64,000 nucleotides of DNA. It comes from Rhynchonema sp. JSB1_4. Lineage: Eukaryota > Nematoda > Chromadorea > Monhysterida > Xyalidae. A program made the translations under genes and the position numbers. Positions 40,771-52,024 of this stretch are shown piece by piece (position 1 is the first letter of the stretch; each line of letters opens with the position of its first letter). The notes beneath the pieces are model-generated. The model saw only the letters and a program-made list of their open reading frames with translations, ran no database searches and was not told where the DNA came from. The DNA lies in assembly GCA_030248065.1 (NCBI GenBank), contig JASAMV010006142.1, forward strand, positions 58,583 through 122,582, given 5' to 3'.

Positions 40771-41377
40771 TATACGACCAATGCAAATGAGCTGCACATA
40801 GTGTGAAATTAGAGTGAATACAAAATAGAATCACTCCTTTCGGGTCTGGGGCATGGATAAATAAATGCCCACCCAGTCACATGTACGTGTGTAGTCATAT
40901 GAGAGGCCCTGTGAGTGTGCGCACTATGTCTAGATGCCACAAAACAACGATTATGGCACCCAATACACTCATGGTAGGGTTAGGTGATGTCAACAGTAGC
41001 AATTTTTATGCAAAAATAGCACTTTTAGAGCAAAAAAATCGAGAAATTTTCGAATTTTGAAATAATAAAAAAAATTTTTTTTTAACTTTTGGAACGAATT
41101 TTTTTTTTTAAAAATTTTTTTAATAGAAAAAAAATTTTTTTTTTAAAAACCACTGCCTTTGAGGACTGCATCATAACAAAAAATACCAATGCTATTAGTC
41201 AGAGGCGTTTATATTTCAATGGGACTATTTAGTCTTTTGGAACATGTGGCATTTTGGGGTGTTAACCCGGTGATTTCGTCTCTCACGATTGGCCCCGATC
41301 ACCTAGGCAGTCAAGCGTTGCGGGCCGCAACAGCAACGTGTCACTGGTCTTTGCGCAAAGGCGTGCCCCTCAAAGAT

Positions 41378-41432
41378 AGAGATTAGACATAGATTAGAGA
41401 TAGAGATTAGACATAGATTAGATAGACATAAC
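41378..41432. repeat. Minisatellite, GATAGAGATTAGACATAGAT unit
   Basis: About 2.5 imperfect copies of a 24-26 bp unit. It interrupts sequence that is continuous in the related copy near 34670-34690. Confidence 0.75.
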
Positions 41433-41994
41433 CGTCTGACCAATAATAGAGGATTTTTATTTGCAATCGATGACTATGCATTGTGAATCGATGACTATTT
41501 TAGTTCACCACAGACACCTAAAATTATCCTGGAGTAAAAGGGTGCTTCAAAAGGGCTTGACTTTTTGGAGTGTCTCGTTTTATCATTGATCACACATGGC
41601 GTTTCGTACAATGCTCTATATCTTGATCAACAGAGAAATGTCTCAGTAGAAAACTCTGAAAAGGTTTCAGATTGGTTCGCACAAGACGGCCTCAAACTTT
41701 TTTCATTTTCTCTCCTCCGGTGAAAGTGTGTGAGCTCCGTGAAACATCACAAAGCAAACCATTAAAAAACTAATTCCCAAATCTAGGTTTCTGATGCCTA
41801 GTCTCCATTTTCGGAAAAAATGGCACAAAAGAAACCCGTCAAGCATTCTTTCTAGACTCACCTTAACGACCATAAAGGCTCGGCGGCGTTGACGACCAGC
41901 CTTGAAGGTACGCGTTGACGACATGAACATCAGCCGACAAGACACGTGCGACGCATGTATGTGTTGGAAACCAAACAATCCGGAAGAAGTGAAA
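41433..41994. other. Upstream region of GT92 gene B
   Basis: Probable 5' flank and untranslated region of the plus-strand GT92 gene. No element or gene identified. The minus-strand open frame over 41703-42209 is a shadow of the first exon. Confidence 0.3.
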
Positions 41995-44900
41995 ATGTCA
42001 ACTAATCGCCGTTCAGCACGAGCAGGCTGCGTCGGGGCCTCTAAAATGACCGTATCAAACGGCTTCCATCTTCGCATTTTCATCGTGTTGTTGTCAACAA
42101 CAGTGTTTGTTGTTACGTGGCTCGTCGTGCGCACCGAACGCGGTCGACAAGCCGATGTCAGCGCCACACACGATATTCTGAATAATTTGTGGTCACCGCC
42201 GGTAGTCAAAGAACCGCCGCACTACACTCGTGACAAGGCGGGGTACAAGCAACCACGATCGCCGGTGAAGCACAGAGATGGAGAGACTAGGTAAAGTAGT
42301 TCACAATTTTTGAGCGATATCAAATTTCGGATCGGAGCGCACTTCTGGCTTGGTGACGTTCAGGGTTCAGTTAAAAATCGTAAAAATTTTAACAAAAGCT
42401 CTCGACAATTTGTCGGCTTCTAAAAATTGGATTTAAAATTAAGCAACATTAACTAAAATTAAATAAATAGTAGGCTCACTTTTTCTATTGTTTCACTACT
42501 TCTGTGCTATTTGTCGAAATTTCTCGTCAAACCTCACTTTTCGTGTTTCTGCTTGTTTTCATCAAAAATCGCATGCGGCCCTTGAGTTTCGGTTCGGTAC
42601 AGCGTCATCAGAGTGCTGTGTTCGGCAGTTAGTGGTACAGCCGCAGAGGGCGTTTATCCGCATGTGACGTTCATCGTCATAGCCGTTTACTGCATCAGCC
42701 GATTATCTGCATGTCGTACGCGTCTATCGTGGTGTCCCTGGGGTTTATCTGCATGCTACAGTAAGCCTGCCGACAAAATTGGTTTGCGTTTCACAACACA
42801 TTTGCAAACGTGTGGGCAACTATGTACATCGACGTCTAAAAAAATCGAACCATTTCTTCTGTTTTGATGTGCGTATTGAGTTTTTCGTGCAAATCTAATC
42901 TTCTTGAAGTAGTATATTATTGTTCAAAACACCGGACGTCGCTGACCGCGCGACTTTTCATGTTATTTTGCTAAGAACTGTGCAAGTTACTAACCTTTGC
43001 TTTACTTTTTCACACGAAGGTATCCATATGACAAGCCATACCCACTGACCCACACACGATATGTCGCCTTATCGGGTTCATCGAATAAAAATAGGTAAAC
43101 ATGAGCAACAATTCTGAAAATACAAAAAAGTTGAAATAAAGTTCGACAATAAATTTTTGTAATCATACCCTCACCCTGGTGACATTCACGTGAGTGCTCA
43201 GATAATATGAATAACGAGCTGGACAAAATAAGCGGCTCAATAAATTTCTTATTATCCTAAATGCAAGAATCACGCGCTACGGAAGAAAGTCCGATCCGAT
43301 CCGACCAACTTTGATATCGCTCTTTGTTTAATTTCAGGTAACTTGGACATCACGAGTCCAAATTCTGTCAAATTGCCAGCAGATTGACACACGAAACTCA
43401 TTTATTAGATCATTCAGATAGATCCGAAACCCGTAACCCAAACATTCGAAACATTTTAGGTCGCATGAGCAGCATGAACCGCCCAGCATCAGTGCACACG
43501 GGAAAACAAACCGTTTCGCATGTTCGGGTTTCATGCCTTTAAATAATTTTCAACACAATTGAACATGTTCGAGCCCTTACTCTTGACATCGAATCCTTCT
43601 TACATTATTGAACTTCTGTGCGCGACTTCCGTGTCGGAAAAAAATGGACGAAATATATTCTGGCCCCCACCTTTTTGCTTGCTGTTTAGGACCATCGATC
43701 CAATCAACCCGATGTGGGCGTATTTCGATCCGCGATACTTAAGGATCACAGCCGTGACCATTTCCAACACGAACGCAGGAACAACGATCTACTGTCGTTA
43801 TTACGAGTTGGTCTTGCATTTCACGTGACGAGACATACAAAAGGACGGCTGGGCAATTGAAGCACCAGGGTTGAGCAAGAAAAAAGGACAGAGTCCAAAA
43901 CAGCAGCATCCAAAAACGAATGGGTCAACATTTTTACGTACAGAGCCCCTTGAGGTAAAACATTTTTCAAAAATAGATCCTGTGATCATTGATTTTCACC
44001 TACAATAGTGGCTTCAAATCGGTCTTTTTTCAAAACTGCTCAAATGTTTGATGAAAACGCGCTCTGGAATGCATGCAAAGCGGTTGTGATAACATTCGGT
44101 GACGTTGGAAATCGGTTCAAAAAGTTTCAAAAGCCGTCCTACAGACGCATTTCCGAATAGCTGTATTTGGGCCAAAAGTTTCTAACAAAAAGGCCAATTT
44201 TCCAACTTTTTCCGAATGGAGCACTCGGGGCTCCAAACTATACAGTAAGCCGTTTTGTGTCTGGGCCTTTGACTAGCCTTACTCAGTACCCAGACCCAGA
44301 CACAAAACCACACCTAAGTGCAAGCCTACGCCTAGATAAGCTTAAACCTGATACCAAAATTTGCGTAAGCCTGGGGCGGACTTGCAGTCCGTGACGAATT
44401 ATGTGGACGCTTTTCAACGCCGCGCGCGCGGCAAGCGTTGTGCATACATATAAGAATGCAGCACACAATCAATAACCGGCTCTAACAGCGAGGCAAAAGT
44501 AGCGCGCGCCGCGCGCGCGGCATCAATCGATAATCACAAAAATGGCTACGTACAGCGTATGGCAGGCTAAAATTTACCCAAATTTGGACAGTGGCTAAAT
44601 CCTGGCTATGCACATAATTTGTCAACGGTAGACCACAAAGTCCATACGTTACCTCCAATTATAGGATTTTTTCTGAAAAGTCTACCTGCCCTTGTGGTGC
44701 ACCCTAAGATGCACAACGCTTGCCGCGCGCGGGGCGCGCGCGCCCGCGCGCGGCGGCGTTGAAAAGCGTCCACATAATTCGTCACGGACTGTAGGTTGAA
44801 CAAGGAAACCGGAACATAGAAATATTTCCGGCTTCCGTGTTTTTGAGAATCACGGAACACGGAAATATTTCCGTGCCACGGAAATATTTGCGTGCACGGA

Positions 44901-47345
44901 AATCCACGAAACTGGTTTGTATGTAAATTATTTCCGTGTTCCGGTTTCCGTGTTCAACCTAAGTCCGCATTAAACGATTGGAACAAATCAAGAGCTCTGT
45001 TATTTTGGCCCTGCTCTTTTTTCTTTCTCAAGGTGGTCCTCCCAAAACCGGTTTTGTCCAATCGCCCTGCCACCCTAAAAATGAGTCCACACATTTTTCA
45101 GTCATAACGGCACCCAGATCGGTAAGGCAGATACGACCACAATGCGATTAGATTTCCTAATTGATTGCCGTGAAGGTGTGTATGCACCGTACGTGGCGAT
45201 CAGCGAAAGCGGATTGTTGATGGAAGGAAAAGCTCGACTTCTTTCAGTCACTGTTCTGCCGAAAGGTATCTAGCCTGTTGAAGAACACCTTTCACGCTGG
45301 TCGAAATAAGGGTCACGCAAAAATTGGCTTTGCCTTACCATCGTACTCCAATCGTAGGCGTGCGTACAGTAGTATAGGTAAAGGCAGTCTACGGGAGGTT
45401 GTCACTCAGCCCCCGAATACCGTAACCCAATGCAAGCGAGATCGTTGCGAGACCCATGCTGATCGCTGCTTATCGACACGTGTATTAGCGGCAGCAAGCT
45501 GGAAATTGTCATCGTGCGCGTCGATCACCAAAACTTGGAATTGTTGGTTGGTGTTGGCGCTAACACGCAAAACATAGATAAAAAACAAAATGGTCTCGAC
45601 ACGATCCTTGCAGATCAAAATTACGGTGGGTTACGGTATTCGGGGGCTGAGTGACAACCTCCCGTAGACTGCCTTTAAACTACGCCAACACGAGCTCGAT
45701 TTCGGAGGTGGCGAACTTGCAAAACGCAGAGAAAGAGAAAATCATCATGCTCCATGTTGTATGCCACAACGTGTAATGTTTCCCAAATCAGCAGCCACGT
45801 CATGAATGTTTCACCATTTTGCCAGCTCCGAAATCGGGCTCGTGTTAGCGTAGTTTTACTTTGCTTGGTCCTTGAAGGTGTTGTACGGAGGAATTTCAAA
45901 AGCGCTGCCGGAATTGAATTTCATATCATAGTATGAGGCCATTTGTGCGACTTTCTTCGCATTGGTTTTGAGCCCTTCCAAATTTGCCATTCCTCCACAC
46001 AATCAAAAACGTGATTCTTCAAAGTTGATTTTCTTAACTTTTGTTTAAAGCGCTCTGTCAGATTCAAAACACAGCACCAAGAAAAAAACAATGAATTGGG
46101 CACTTTTTTGGCAAAAACTGTGCTTCCACCCAAAATTGCCAAAAAGGTCGCACTAATGGCCTCATATAACGCACGTTTTAACATAGAGCTTTTCTTCAAA
46201 ATTTAAGTTCGGTGACACAATGTATACTGCTAAAATAGGAAGTCGCATGTGTGGATGTGTGTGTGTCTGTGGCCCCCTCCCTCGGAGGTGCGGACGGGTC
46301 AATTTTCACGGGTAGCTTTGGGTATGCTAACGGGTCTTCGGGGGGATGTGATCGGATCTGACTAGGTAGGTAGTCGCCACCTCACGTGATGTGATCTGAT
46401 CTGCTCTAACAGCAACAGAGGCAGTCATAGATTTGCATTACATTGCTGCATCCTAAAATTGGTTTTATAAAATACACCTGTTTGTAACATCACCTAGAAA
46501 CGTTTTTTATTTTTCATTAAAAAAAACGTTTTTTTAAACGCCCAGATGACCAAAATATGCCCCCAACAAATTGGAAAACGCTCATGTTGGGAAGAAAACG
46601 TGGTTAAATGAAGTAATTCTATGTGTTCTGAGGCAAAATAAACGGGTTTCAACCCTTTTCTAGCGAGTTGTTAAGATCCCATATCAGACCCGCATCATGG
46701 GACCAACTTTGGCCGGGGTCATCATTGAAAGTCAAACTCCGTATATCGACGTATCTCGACAAAGTAAAAATTGGTCGAAAAGTTTTTGAAAAAAGTGACA
46801 AAAAATTGATTTTCCTTGATAAGCAGGGTACTTTCCCTGAAGAATCATGGAAAATCAAGGAAATTCAGGATTTAAAAAAAAACGAAAAACGACCCAGGCG
46901 TTTTTTTAAAAAAAACGTCGTTTTTTTAAGAAAAAACGCCGTCGTTTTTTTTGCCCAACCCTGCCTACAACACACTACCATAGACAGACATAGGTGCATT
47001 TTATAGAAACAATCTTTGGACCGCGCATGGTGCAGTTGTTTGTGGACGAGACAGATTCGATGCGATTACATCCGATCACTAGGTTTGCTATCGGTCTTGG
47101 TCAATCGCCTTTGGTTCCAGCACCTCCGACTAGTCCAACACTGAACGTGTGCATGAATCCTATGTGGGGTGACAGTGTGCACTATTTGCTGTTGTTGCAA
47201 TTCATTGAGCATTATCGCATGCTTGGCGCACAGCATTTGTTCGTCTACGTTCGAGAGGCGAAAGACAGAGCAACGCAGGCACTGATCGACTTCTATCAGT
47301 TGAACGGGGTCATCACCGTCATACCGCTGCTGCGAAAAGACACTG
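41995..47345 (+). CDS. Glycosyltransferase family 92 gene B, catalytic exon not found
   Basis: Paralogue of 13055-16649. Exons: 41995-42290, 43690-about 43826, 45102-45265 and 47007-47345. Exon 1 encodes a short basic cytoplasmic tail, one membrane span (about residues 26-45, LRIFIVLLSTTVFVVTWLVV) and a stem with NNLWSPPVVKEPPHY. A second Met (MTVSNGF) could be the real start. Exon 2 has NPMWAYFDPRYLRITAV and CRYYEL. Exon 3 has GVYAPYVAISESG. Exon 4 has VCMNPMWGD, FIEHYRMLGAQHLFVYV and ends RKDTG at a phase-1 donor. Exon 2 must extend to the donor AC|GTGACG to join exon 3 in phase. The exon with the DxD motif, expected next, was not found before 51.8 kb. The gene may be truncated by the repeats from 47.4 kb, or the exon lies beyond. 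Confidence 0.72.
44374..44968. mobile_element. GCGGACTTAGGTTGAA-family MITE, interrupted
   Basis: The left end GGGGCGGACTT is split from its continuation (GGTTGAACAAGGAAACC at 44794) by a nested element. The right end is AACCTAAGTCCGC. The interior is rich in ACGGAAATATTTCCGT palindromes, related to 18161-18337. It lies in intron 2 of GT92 gene B. Confidence 0.7.
44385..44791. mobile_element. Tc1/mariner-like MITE with CG-rich hairpin, nested
   Basis: Ends CAGTCCGTGACGAATTATG and its exact inverse, with TA on the right and TG (decayed TA) on the left. CAGT termini at a TA target suggest the Tc1/mariner group. Subterminal alternating CGCGCGCG tracts occur on both arms. Confidence 0.75.
45381..45675. 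mobile_element. TA-flanked MITE with 50-bp terminal inverted repeats
   Basis: AAGGCAGTCTACGGGAGG at the left is matched by its inverse at the right. The match continues for about 50 bp through the GGGGGCTGAGTGACAACC region. TA flanks both ends. It lies in intron 3 of GT92 gene B. Confidence 0.82.
45677..45856. mobile_element. Short MITE, GCCAACACGAGC family
   Basis: TACGCCAACACGAGCTCGAT at the left, CGGGCTCGTGTTAGCGTA at the right. Same family as 2085-2262. It directly abuts the preceding MITE. Confidence 0.75.
45857..47006. other. Remainder of GT92 gene B intron 3
   Basis: Unassigned intronic sequence. AAACGTCGTTTTTTT-type palindromic runs and a CAACCCTG end near 46964 suggest the right half of a CAGGGTTGG-like element whose left end I could not place. 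Confidence 0.4.
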
Positions 47346-47599
47346 GTTGGCACAGTGCCGGAGTTTCCCATCTAAAGCGCACAGGGAATGAAACATGCAA
47401 GCGTTAATTGGTGTAAAATAGGTGCAACGGAAAAACTCATCCACTCCCTGGGCTCTAAATAGAAACGTTTCCACTTAAAGCCCTCGGGGCGTCTAGTGGA
47501 AAATTTGGAGTTTTCGACATTGGGTGATATTTTTGAAACGGTAGTGTTGGGTTGGTCGGTAAAGCTCGAAACGCTCACGCCCTCCCCGCACACTTCCTC

Positions 47600-48590
47600 T
47601 CTCTTTTTACGACATTGGCTGGAATTCACAAAACAAAGTCAAGCTCACCGTCAAGCTCAACGTCAAAGTTCAAAGTCAGATGTTTCGGCGTCACGCTGGC
47701 TCCTGCAGCAGACGCAATTTTCTAAACGAAGGGTCAACTTTGACGCATTATTCCGCAAGTCTGGATGCTTATCTAGCCAAAATATTATTATAGGGATGTA
47801 GCAGAAGCGTTTTGTGCGAGTATTTCTGAGTTTCACGAATTTCTGAAAAGAGGCAAAGAAATGAATAGACGATCACCAACGGAGGTGCAAAAAATTTTGA
47901 CTGCGGTCAATGATCGCCACATTATTTCAATACCATTTGCCAGAAGTTAGTATAACTCAGAAATAATCTTCTGAAACGCTGTGCTACGTCCTTAAAATAA
48001 CAGTATCCCGAGAAATGCATTCAATCATGCACAATAATGCGTCAAAGTTGACCCTTCGTTTAGAAAATCGCGTCTGCTGCACGAGCCAGCGTGACGCCGA
48101 AACATCTGACTTCGAATTTTGACGTTGAGCTTGACGGTGAGCTTGACTTTGTTTTCTGAATTCCACCCATCATAGCTGAGAACTTTTGAACGAGCATTTT
48201 GACATTATTGGCTGGAATTCACAAAGCAAAGTCAAGCTCACCGTCAAGCTCAACGTCAAAGTTCAACGTCAGATGTTTCGGCGTCACGCTGGCTCGTGCA
48301 GCAGGCGCAATTTTCTAAACGAAGGGTCAACTTTGACGCATTATTGTGCTTGATTGGATGCGTTTCTCGGGATACTGTTATTTTTAGCACAAGCGTTTTA
48401 GAAGATTATTTCTGAGTTATAATAATTTCTGACTAATGGTATTGAAATAATGTGGCGATCATTGACCACAGTCAAAAATTTTTGCACCGCCGTTGGTGAT
48501 CGTCTGTTCATTTCTTTGCCTCTTTTCAGAAATTCATGAAACTCAGAAAAACTCTCACAAAAAGCTTCTGTTACATCCCTATAATAACAT
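47600..48590. repeat. Interlocked palindrome of five segments
   Basis: A block of about 170 bp (CAAAGTCAAGCTCACCGTCAA...) occurs at 47630-47790, inverted at 47995-48170 and direct again at 48212-48370. A second block of about 180 bp (GAGGCAAAGAAATGAA) occurs at 47800-47985 and inverted at 48385-48590. The order is A, B, A-inverse, A, B-inverse. No coding capacity. Confidence 0.8.
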
Positions 48591-48606
48591 TTTAGCTGGT
48601 CTGGTT

Positions 48607-49582
48607 AAAAAGAGCCTAAACAGGCTTGCGGAATTATGCAACGTCCCCAAATTGATGTAACCGTCTGTATGTACTTCTGATGGTACAATGGGGAGAGACA
48701 AGTATAACCGTATATTGCTGACGGTACAATAGGGAGAAACAAGGATTATCGAACAACAATTATGCGGTCTGACCACGTGATGTAGAAAAAATGGCGTTGC
48801 ATAGTTCCGGCGCCCGCTCGGCGTTCGGCACCCCATCCGTTTTTGCCCATTTCCGTTTTCAGCCATTTCTTTCAGTAGCATTTTTTTCAGTCACAGAAAA
48901 CAATGTTCGAGCGCAATTACACGCCTTTCATTTTGCTTCTTATCATTTGTCAATGTGAGAAAAAAGTGCTGTATGATTTCATCAGCCACATAATCCCGCA
49001 ACAGTACCCGTTATCACATTTACTATTCTTATTATCTTATCTTATGCAACTTCACGGAATCGATCTGTTCCACTCGTTTTTGGACAGGCTAATTAGTTCG
49101 TATGAATAAGATGCGCCTTGTCAGACAGACAACACAAGCACAAAATCCCTGGCTATTAAATACAAACGGCTTAGCGTTGGGTTGAACACACGGGTTCACA
49201 AAGCGCCCCTTGTTGACACTTTCATCATTTCATTTTCACAGCATATGTTTCCATCAGTTAACAGACAATCACAAATGCAAGTGCAAGTGCACACAAGTGT
49301 TCTGCGTTGTTGTACAAAGGGTTGACTAACCCCCAAATGTAACACGGCACTATGCTCAGGCCTCCCCCGAGCGGGTGCCGGAACTATGCAACGCCATTTT
49401 TTCTACATCACGTGGTCAGACCGCATAATTGTTGTTCGATAATCCTTGTTTCTCCCTATTGTACCGTCATCAATATACGGTTATACTTGTCTCTCCCTAT
49501 TGTACCATCAGAAGTACATACAGACGGTTACATCAATTTGGGGATGTTGCATAATTCCGTAAGCCTGTTTAGGCTCTTTTTT
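48607..49582. mobile_element. Foldback element, about 976 bp
   Basis: AAAGAGCCTAAACAGGCTT at the left and its inverse at the right, with arms of about 235 bp (including TGACCACGTGATGTAGAA). The centre, 48845-49360, has a small membrane-like open frame (48903-49109) starting MFERNYTPFILLLIICQC; I do not consider it a proven gene. Confidence 0.8.
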
Positions 49583-49721
49583 CCTAGTTTCTCCCAGTTC
49601 CAGGGCGTAGGTACATTGCCACGCACACTCCTCTGGCATCACGCAGCGATGCCCTCGAAGTGCTTTAATTGTCACCTACTCTTCCCATTCACTTCAGCCA
49701 CTTCTACTCACTCGTAAAAAA

Positions 49722-49910
49722 AGTGTAGGTCACCTACACCAGCAATGGTGTAACTTTTCCAAAGTTACACCAAAGTGTAGGAAATCTTACACTGCCCTGG
49801 TGTGGCACAAATGTCACACTTTAGTGTAAGATTGCAAACACTATCCGTGTAATTGCATACACTATCGGCGTATCACACCTAACTTACACCAAAAAGTGTA
49901 AGAAAGTTAT
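49722..49910. repeat. GTGTAAG-rich palindromic tract, left
   Basis: Many direct and inverted copies of GTGTAAG/CTTACAC (for example AGTTACACCAAAGTGTAGG). A matching tract at 51630-51780 faces it, so the two may be subterminal regions of one element of about 2 kb. Confidence 0.55.
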
Positions 49911-50806
49911 TCGCGCATTACATATTGGGCACCTGAATCGCTCTTGTGCTGGGCTGCATTTGAACAACATGCTTCAAAGATAAAAGTACTGAGGTTTCTA
50001 AATTCTGAGATTTCTAGTTGTCGGCACAAAAACATACCAAAAAAGCAAAATTGCACAGCACGGCTGAGAAAGTGTGGCACGGTATTGGCCTCGTTGGACC
50101 GAATCATAAATTTTCCATACAAGCGCTATTGGATGGAACCAGAAGCAAGGCAAAGACAATTTTTGTTTTAACCGTGTTTTGCCATTCGCTTGCCGCGTTA
50201 ATTCTGACCAGCGGAAAGCATGTCCTCCAGATTAGATTAAAAAAACTTTTCCGTTGGTCAAAATTAGTGTCCAACTTAATAAAACACATGAGCAACAACT
50301 GCCTTTGTCTTGCAGTTGTCCAACCAGATTATAGAATACTTGTACGTTGTACCTGCACATGGTAATCGTTTGTCAGTTTGTGCGGGTTGTTATGTTGGGT
50401 GATTCGTCTCTGTCAGGCTTAATCTGAGACACCCGTTTGCTTATATGATCGCATAATTTTGTTCATTCTCGAGACAAAATTCTTGATTCCTCTGAGCATC
50501 AATCACAGCTGTGTTTTTGTCGCGTTTTCCTTCGCACGTTTCAGTCCAATAATGTTTGCTTTGTATTTTTGAAAGAGTTGCGGTGTTATAGTTAGCTTTA
50601 ATCAAGCACCGGAACACATAATTAACGACAACATTGCCTTGCTGATACACGCATTTTGTTTCCTGGCGTTTTGACAGCATTGAAGGCATGCAGCTTGATA
50701 ACGTGCGTAATGTATTAGTTGCATTGGGCAGCCAGGCACGCATGCACACAAAACAACGCATGCGCCCGCGCGTCTTTAGTATTATCACGGACTTTATTAC
50801 GACTGA
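49911..50806. other. Possible element interior, no gene seen
   Basis: Unassigned sequence between the two GTGTAAG tracts. Open frames on both strands lack recognisable motifs. Confidence 0.3.
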
Positions 50807-50836
50807 CGTCAACGATCGGATGGCCGAGCGGACAAC

Positions 50837-51554
50837 CAGTGGTTAATAAAAAAAAATTTTTATTCAAACCCCATTTTTAAAAAAAAATTTTTTTTTTAAT
50901 TTAAAAAAATTTTTTTATTCCAGCCAAAAACTGCCAGAAACGAAAAAAAATGAGCGCCAAAGCAAAAAATAGTGGCATTTTTCTTCCATAACGTGTGGTA
51001 AGTGCATATAAAGCACTCACGACACGAAAACAATACTAAACAATGGTCAATGAGTACCAACAGTAGTCAGGTACACACCCGTACACTTCCCCCACGTGGT
51101 GTGGGTGCCTTGGTGTGGCTTTGTGACACTCAAGACGGTAAATTTGGGTGAAACTATTGCCTCTTGGTACACGACCAATGCAAATATGTGACAAACAGTG
51201 TAAATATAGAGTGAATATCACACCGAATCACTGCTTTCGGGTCTGTTGCATGGATAAATGCATGCCCACCCAGTCACATGTACATGTGTAATCATATGAG
51301 AGGCCATGTGAGAGTGTGTACTATGTCTAGATGCCACAAAACAACGATTATGGCACCCAATACACCCAATACACCCAGGGTCGGGCGATGTTAACAGTAG
51401 CAATTTTTATGCAAAAATAGCACTTTTAGAGCAAAAAAATAGAGAAATTTTCGAATTTTGAAATAATAAAAAAAAATTTTTTTTAACTTTTGGAACGATT
51501 TTTTTTTTTAAAAATTTTTTTTAATAAAAAAAATTTTTTTTTTAAAAACCACTG
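50837..51554. mobile_element. hAT-like MITE, CAGTGGTTAATAA family, copy C
   Basis: 718 bp; ends CAGTGGTTAATAA and AAACCACTG; perfect 8-bp duplications CGGACAAC at 50829-50836 and 51555-51562. It splits a tRNA-like 5' sequence (GGATGGCCGAGCGGACAAC). Confidence 0.92.
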
Positions 51555-51629
51555 CGGACAACGCGGTGGACTCACCAAACCCACACGCGCACTGCTGTTA
51601 CACTATTTGTGTACCTCGCGCGCTGGTTT

Positions 51630-51780
51630 TTTTGTAATGCATTATACAACTTACACTTTTGCAGTGTAGTTTGAAACCCTATTAAAAAACCTACACGCTT
51701 GGCGTGCATTCCTACACTTTTGATAATAGATGTAAACGACACCTTTTGGTGTAAGTTTTCTTACACTATAGTGTAAAGGC
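51630..51780. repeat. GTGTAAG-rich palindromic tract, right
   Basis: Counterpart of 49722-49910, with TTTTCTTACACTATAGTGT-type words. Probable right subterminal region of the same element. Confidence 0.5.
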
Positions 51781-52024
51781 CCAACTATACTTCGTTCTCT
51801 GACGCAATAAAGAACAAAAGAACATCAAGAACTTGATGCTACTTGAAGCCAGTGGTTTTAGTAATTCTCGAACTGTCCACTGTCGAAGTTATGTGACCCG
51901 TGTTCAAGGCAACACTCGACCGATCGCCAAGTTTGATTTGGTGACGGTCGTTATGATTCCCACGCCATCCTGTAATTGTAACTGCCACATGTTTTGACCA
52001 TTTTCTTATTATATTTTGGGTTAT

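Larger units (their letters stand above)
39767..41155. mobile_element. hAT-like MITE, CAGTGGTTAATAA family, copy B with two nested MITEs
   Basis: Ends CAGTGGTCAATAA and AAACCACTG, 8-bp duplications CCTTTGAG at 39759-39766 and 41156-41163. The 1389-bp length is the usual 0.72 kb plus two inserted TA-family MITEs. Otherwise collinear with copies A and C. Confidence 0.92.

Noticed and set aside
50807..51580. An intact tRNA gene
   Set aside because: Only a 5' half with an A box is recognisable even after removing the hAT insertion; no T-arm or acceptor closure.
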